Source: Mnemiopsis leidyi
Lineage: Eukaryota; Ctenophora; Tentaculata; Lobata; Bolinopsidae
DNA: 64,000 bases
Reading direction: 5' to 3'
Assembly (NCBI GenBank): GCA_000226015.1
Contig: JH153473.1
Location: 167,655 to 231,654 of the forward strand
Part shown: one piece after another, positions 60,201 to 64,000 of the stretch
Position numbering within the stretch: position 1 is the stretch's first letter
Layout of the letters: each line of letters opens with the position of its first letter
Notes under the pieces: model-generated
What the model was told of the DNA's origin: nothing
Database searches by the model: none
The model's input: only the letters and a program-made list of their open reading frames with translations
Position numbers and translations under genes: made by a program

Positions 60201-63200
60201 AAGTGAATATCACTCCTGTGTAAAGTACACGTTAGAAATGTACACAGGACCGCAACATAGAGTACATCCGGGTAGAAGGAGCAACATGTCACGTGATGTA
60301 AACTTGCCACGTGGTACAATCAAACTTAGATAATTTCAGTCAAAGCAGACGTGAAATTCATTTTATATGCTCTTCTTACGCGATCTTCGTAACAAATTGT
60401 TACCGTCGCCATGGAGACGCGCTATTTATATGTATTTCTTATAGGAACCCACAATTATCGAATATTAATAAATTTAACGTACATGCCGATTACTTGGGAA
60501 GTACACAAAATTTATAAGAAAACATTGTCAATACTATAACTGTTATGAGCGGGTAAGGAAAACTGAAGTTTAAGCAAAATTTTATCGAAAATTCAAAAAC
60601 TTTTCGCATTTGAATAGGAAAGGGGTGGGGCTTGATCACAATACCTGACCATCTAGCTTCCCCAGGCTAGAGTGACATGATCAAATGGTCATATCAAAAA
60701 TTTAAAAATTACCGTGATCAAAAGGTCAAAATTTTGGCCTTGACCATTACCAAAACTGCCATGACTCCATGGTCAAACAAGTTATTCCAAAATTTGGCTT
60801 CATTTTTTTTTATTTTGGAAGAATTGGTTTGCATTCTTCCATTTTGACCATTACCATAATAAAAATTTATGACCATTGGGCATTGACTATGGGCAAATGT
60901 CAGGGTCTGATGGCCGATGGGGACGAGGTCAGTACCTAACCCCGTGATTTTAAGAAAACCATGTTAAAAGTTATGAGAGTAAAGCGCAAGTCAAGTTATT
61001 TTCATATCAAGATACAAATTCGATTCACGCTGAAATACAAAAAGAAAAAAAACACTTGCTATAGATCTAGATCGGAAAGCACCTTGATTATTCCATTTAA
61101 GGTAAATTGTGGGCCTTGAAGAATCAATGCAGTGGCTTTCAATGTTTGATGTTTCATGACACAAACATTTTGATGATCATGTCTATGTTGAGTTTGGTGA
61201 ACTTTTAAAATCAGTTTATTACAGCAGTTTTTGTCGATAACTTTGTCTTAAAATTCCAAAATCAAAATAAGTCGTGATTTTATCTCAAAAAAAGCTAGCT
61301 TAAGTTTGGCCAAATTTTCAATAGATTAATGGAATCAAGAGGAGTAATTCCAGTAAACCGCGACAAAAAGCAAATCTCCTCAAGCAAAATCCAATTCCCA
61401 GAATTTTAATACCTTACGATGGAAATAATACTATAGAGCTTTGTTACAGCACAGATCAAACGATTGGGAATGGAATAGGTCAAACATTGTTGCATCGGTA
61501 TTTACGAAAATGAAAGTTTCAGATTGATCAATATTCTGGGATACATCTCGATATAGAAACCATTTAGATAAAAAGTTTGCGTCAACATGACGCGGTCGCA
61601 GGTTAAATGGATTTTAGAAGTTCAGAGAACTAAAAGCAAAGCAATTGTAGAAAGATAGAACATTATTATCACTGAAACATGACTTAAAAGTTTCAAAGAA
61701 AAGCGACCTGCGAGACTTGGAACAAAATTATCGGGAAATTAAGAACAACTGCCAAAGATACGAGCTAAAACGCGGCCTAGAGCTACCGCAAAGCATAAAA
61801 AAGATCAAATAAAACATAAATTCTCCACGCAAGTACATGAGATAAGGAGTATAACGGTTAAGAGCAAGTTTCCAGGTCAACGTAGTAGGACATAGCTCAC
61901 TGCAATACGTCATAATGTCGCGTACACTTATCGCATATATCCCTGAGAATGCAGGTTACAGGGACACCTTACTTCGTACGTCCGTTACCAAGCCGACAAC
62001 TTAACAATTTGAGTTATGAAGGGGAGTAGATCACATAAAAATTTAGATTTGACCTTTGTTCTTTCGACATGTGCCGATTGTCATAAGAATAAAATGAGCG
62101 GATTGTTTAGTCACTAAGTCAGGATTGGCCGTACTTGTCAAAAAGCAAAACGCAAAATAAATGTGGCCTAAAAAGAAAATAAATGTGACCTGATTTAAGC
62201 GTGCTGTACAAAGAGAGCGGATTATTGAACGGACAAAGAGTACGAAAAGCGATGAATAGTGGTCATGACACCGGTATGCGGCCTACACAAGCCACGCAAG
62301 TCAAACAATTAACGCTGTACTACCGGCCTTGTGATAGATACGATAAAAATTACCAGAGAAATTAGTCGGTGGTCAGCTAATTTGAACTCGTTAACTAAAT
62401 TGTTGGAAATGTGAAGTTACTGTGAACACACCTGTGTTAATACTTCAGCTTCTAATTTTTGAATGCTTACTAACTTTACTTCTGGGGAGCGACTGTGGAA
62501 CTGCGAAACTACTACTAGTTAACTAGCAGGGATTTCTCCGCAAAGTCACGCAGGGCTGAGGGCAGACTACATAATTTCACGAAAAGCTAGCCGTGTCTGA
62601 GATAGCAATTGGCGAGTGTGCGAGTACACAGAAATATAAATACAGCCAGTTTTTGAAAATAATTAACACTAAATTGAGTCGATTGGTTTGTGAGGTCTGG
62701 CTTTAACCGGAATTCAAAAATATTGTTTGGTCGAAATTAAGAATTATATGTAATGGGTTATTTTGGATTCATTCAACGGTGTTACAAATTTTTTTGTTAA
62801 AGTAAACCAATTCACATCAAATCATTTCTGCAATTTAAATTCGCGTATGTCACACGCACACACTGATTAAATAGCATCTATATTAAGGTACCCTCTCTTG
62901 CAATTAAGAACTGGAAGGTGACAATGGAAAATGTCTGGAACTAAACTTCCACACACCAAAAAATGTGAACACTGCGGAAAATAACCATAACGTGAATTAA
63001 AACCATGTGACTAGCGTTATTGACCAATAAAAACTATCATGTATAGTTATTGACCAGTAAGAACTATCCTGTATAGTTATTGACCAATGAGAACTTCTAT
63101 GTATAGTTATTGACCAATAAGAACTTTCCTGTGTAGTTATTGACCAGTGAGAAATAAGACCACGTGACTAGTGTTATTGACCAATGAGAACTGTGCAGTG

Positions 63201-63958
63201 TAGTTATTGACCAATAAGATCTACCCTGTGTAGTTATATTGACCAATAAGAACTTTTCTGTGTAGTTATTGACCAATGAGAACTATCCTGTATAGTTATA
63301 GTGACCAATGAGAAATAAGACCACGTGACTAGTGTTATTGACCAATGAGAACTGTGCAGTGTAGTTATTGACCAATAAGATCTACCCTGTGTAGTTATAT
63401 TGACCAATGAGAACTGTGAAATAAGACCACGTGACTAGTGTTATTGACCAATGAGAACTGTGAAATAATGCCACGTGAGTAGTGTTATTGACCAATGGGA
63501 ACTGTGAAATAAGACCACGTGACTAGTGTTATTGACCAATGAGAACTGTGANNNNNNNNNNNTGAAATAAGACCACGTGACTAGTGTTATTGACCAATGG
63601 GAACTGTGAAATAAGACCACGTGACTAGTGTTATTGACCAATGAGAACTGTGAAATAAGACCATGTGACTAGTGTTATTGACCAATTAGAGCTGTGAAAT
63701 AAGACCACGTGACTAGTGTTATTGACCAATGAGAACTGTGAAATAAGACCACGTGACTAGTGTTATTGACCAATGGGAACTGTGAAATAAGACCACGTGA
63801 CTAGTGTTATTGACCAATGAGAACTGTGCAGCTACCTGATGTGAGAGGGGGGAAGCTGGACCCACTCATCTGCCCTGGACTCTCTGTTAAGTGTAATCAG
63901 GGACCTTGCTGGATATGTGTCTACCGAGAGTCGGTGTAACTTTCTTCCCTTCGTCACA
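42293..63958 (-). CDS. ARHGAP32/33: PX-SH3-RhoGAP protein, ARHGAP32/33-like, 3' 18 exons
   Basis: GTPase-activating protein for Rho/Cdc42-type GTPases. Exons in transcript order: 63836-63958, 55765-55927, 53389-53471, 52607-52679, 51801-51899, 51379-51501, 46808-46885, 46567-46678, 46223-46339, 45909-46077, 45527-45674, 45089-45279, 44692-44984, 44410-44513, 43888-44060, 43407-43652, 42981-43113, 42293-42754; every junction is phase-consistent, 962 residues in the window. [55 protein letters not shown]3: [40 protein letters not shown]. Rho[21 protein letters not shown] with the arginine finger, [23 protein letters not shown]. The same domain order and many identities occur in human ARHGAP32/33. 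The tail is Lys/Thr/Pro-rich. Exon 1 shown starts mid-codon, so the start lies off the window. Introns of 7.9 kb and 4.5 kb are unusual for this locus. Confidence 0.95.
42510..42605. repeat. 48-bp coding duplication in the last RhoGAP exon
   Basis: The phrase tcagtcggtacttgagttgg followed by tttgtcagcccttttgtt occurs twice at a 48-bp spacing, encoding two copies of [16 protein letters not shown]. Looser TDK/ADK units flank it, so the basic tail grew by repeat expansion. Confidence 0.8.
44226..44318. repeat. (GAAATA)n microsatellite
   Basis: About 15 uninterrupted 6-bp units in an intron of the RhoGAP gene, with related aaatac units on both sides. The apparent FYFYFY peptide on the minus strand is only this repeat. 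Confidence 0.95.
45410..45539. repeat. 63-67 bp tandem duplication across a splice donor
   Basis: Copies 45410-45476 and 45477-45539 both contain ttaaaagataattat, gaagttggaacatac and gaactggtcg. The right copy includes the last 13 exonic bases (45527-45539) and donor of a RhoGAP-domain exon; the left copy repeats them in the intron. Confidence 0.85.
46886..51378. other. 4.5-kb RhoGAP intron, with small open frames
   Basis: Mostly A/T-rich non-coding. Two short frames could be relic or nested coding: 47759-48055 on the minus strand (98 codons, Cys-containing, no family) and 50336-50488 on the plus strand (50 codons, [19 protein letters not shown]). No splice context convinced me. Confidence 0.4.
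53695..53910. repeat. (ACAAACAGAC)n-type minisatellite
   Basis: Irregular runs of acaaacagac and cacacgtacaagctcatg fill a RhoGAP intron, with a related acagacacac tract at about 53555-53625. Long Val/Cys/Leu frames on the minus strand are repeat artefacts. Confidence 0.85.
53911..55674. other. RhoGAP intron, no feature
   Basis: No gene recognised. The short frame at 55429-55662 lacks splice context or domain. Confidence 0.4.
55675..55745. repeat. CCAGTATCTA-type short tandem repeat
   Basis: Six or seven variants of ccagtatcta and ctacaaggt lie just beyond the donor of the PX exon 55765-55927. Confidence 0.8.
56154..56222. repeat. 18-19 bp tandem repeat
   Basis: About four units of gtgagacacagttactgt in the first RhoGAP intron of the window. 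Confidence 0.85.
56223..63000. other. Long RhoGAP intron, no gene recognised
   Basis: I find no exon on either strand. The frame at 58385-58615 has no domain or splice context. A cluster of tgatcaaa.ggtca half-sites occurs at about 60670-60740. Confidence 0.4.
63001..63830. repeat. 44-bp minisatellite with CCAAT and CACGTG motifs
   Basis: The consensus unit contains gaccacgtgactagtgttat then tgaccaatgagaactgtgaa. The right half is regular at about 44 bp; the left half (63010-63420) has shorter variants with tgtagttattgaccaat. About ten units carry the E-box CACGTGAC and nearly all a CCAAT box. N bases at 63552-63562 show the assembly could not resolve it. It ends 6 bp before an exon of the RhoGAP gene. 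Confidence 0.9.
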
Positions 63959-64000
63959 CTGGAGGAGATAATGTATGTGTGAGTACTTGTGTGAGTAACT

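Noticed and set aside
63001-63830. CRISPR-like repeat pattern
   Set aside because: The 'spacers' are themselves repeated; ordinary 44-bp minisatellite.

Overview
The window is eukaryotic nuclear DNA from an animal. Its protein-coding genes are split into many short exons with GT-AG introns, and the families present (full-type ABCA transporter, rhodopsin-class GPCR, PX-SH3-RhoGAP protein) point to a metazoan. The base composition is AT-rich, introns are mostly 100-600 bp with a few of 4-8 kb, and DNA-transposon relics, foldbacks and minisatellites are common. This suggests a marine invertebrate, possibly non-bilaterian, but the species cannot be fixed from the sequence alone.

Layout. 1-2353: foldback-type repeats and a perfect-looking hairpin, no gene seen. 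2354-12210 (+): the last 28 coding exons of an ABCA-family lipid transporter (NBD1, TMD2, NBD2); the first membrane half lies off the window. A strong in-frame splice donor inside its last exon matches in phase an isolated terminal exon at 15925-16071, beyond a 2.5 kb satellite block, so the transporter may have two C-termini, one with an acidic dileucine sorting motif. 16.5-31 kb: transposon-rich desert with a small 8-bp-TSD MITE family, a TA-flanked pogo/Tigger-like MITE, a hAT-like transposase fragment, a duplicated ~0.75 kb block, an ISL2EU/Harbinger DDE transposase fragment and a dead R2/NeSL-like LINE reverse transcriptase fragment. 32183-35430 (+): a nine-exon secreted protein with 13-residue acidic repeats fused to a SOUL heme-binding domain. 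39940-41148 (+): a two-exon class-A GPCR. 42293-63958 (-): 18 exons of an ARHGAP32/33-like PX-SH3-RhoGAP protein, convergent with the GPCR, its 5' end off the window.

The genes do not form a pathway; they are ordinary neighbours. I reconstructed exons by hand from splice sites, reading frame and family motifs. In the ABCA, SOUL, GPCR and RhoGAP models every junction is phase-consistent. No CRISPR array, operon, rRNA or convincing tRNA was seen. Two 11-base N runs (14545-14555, 63552-63562) lie inside tandem arrays, so those arrays are probably mis-sized in the assembly.
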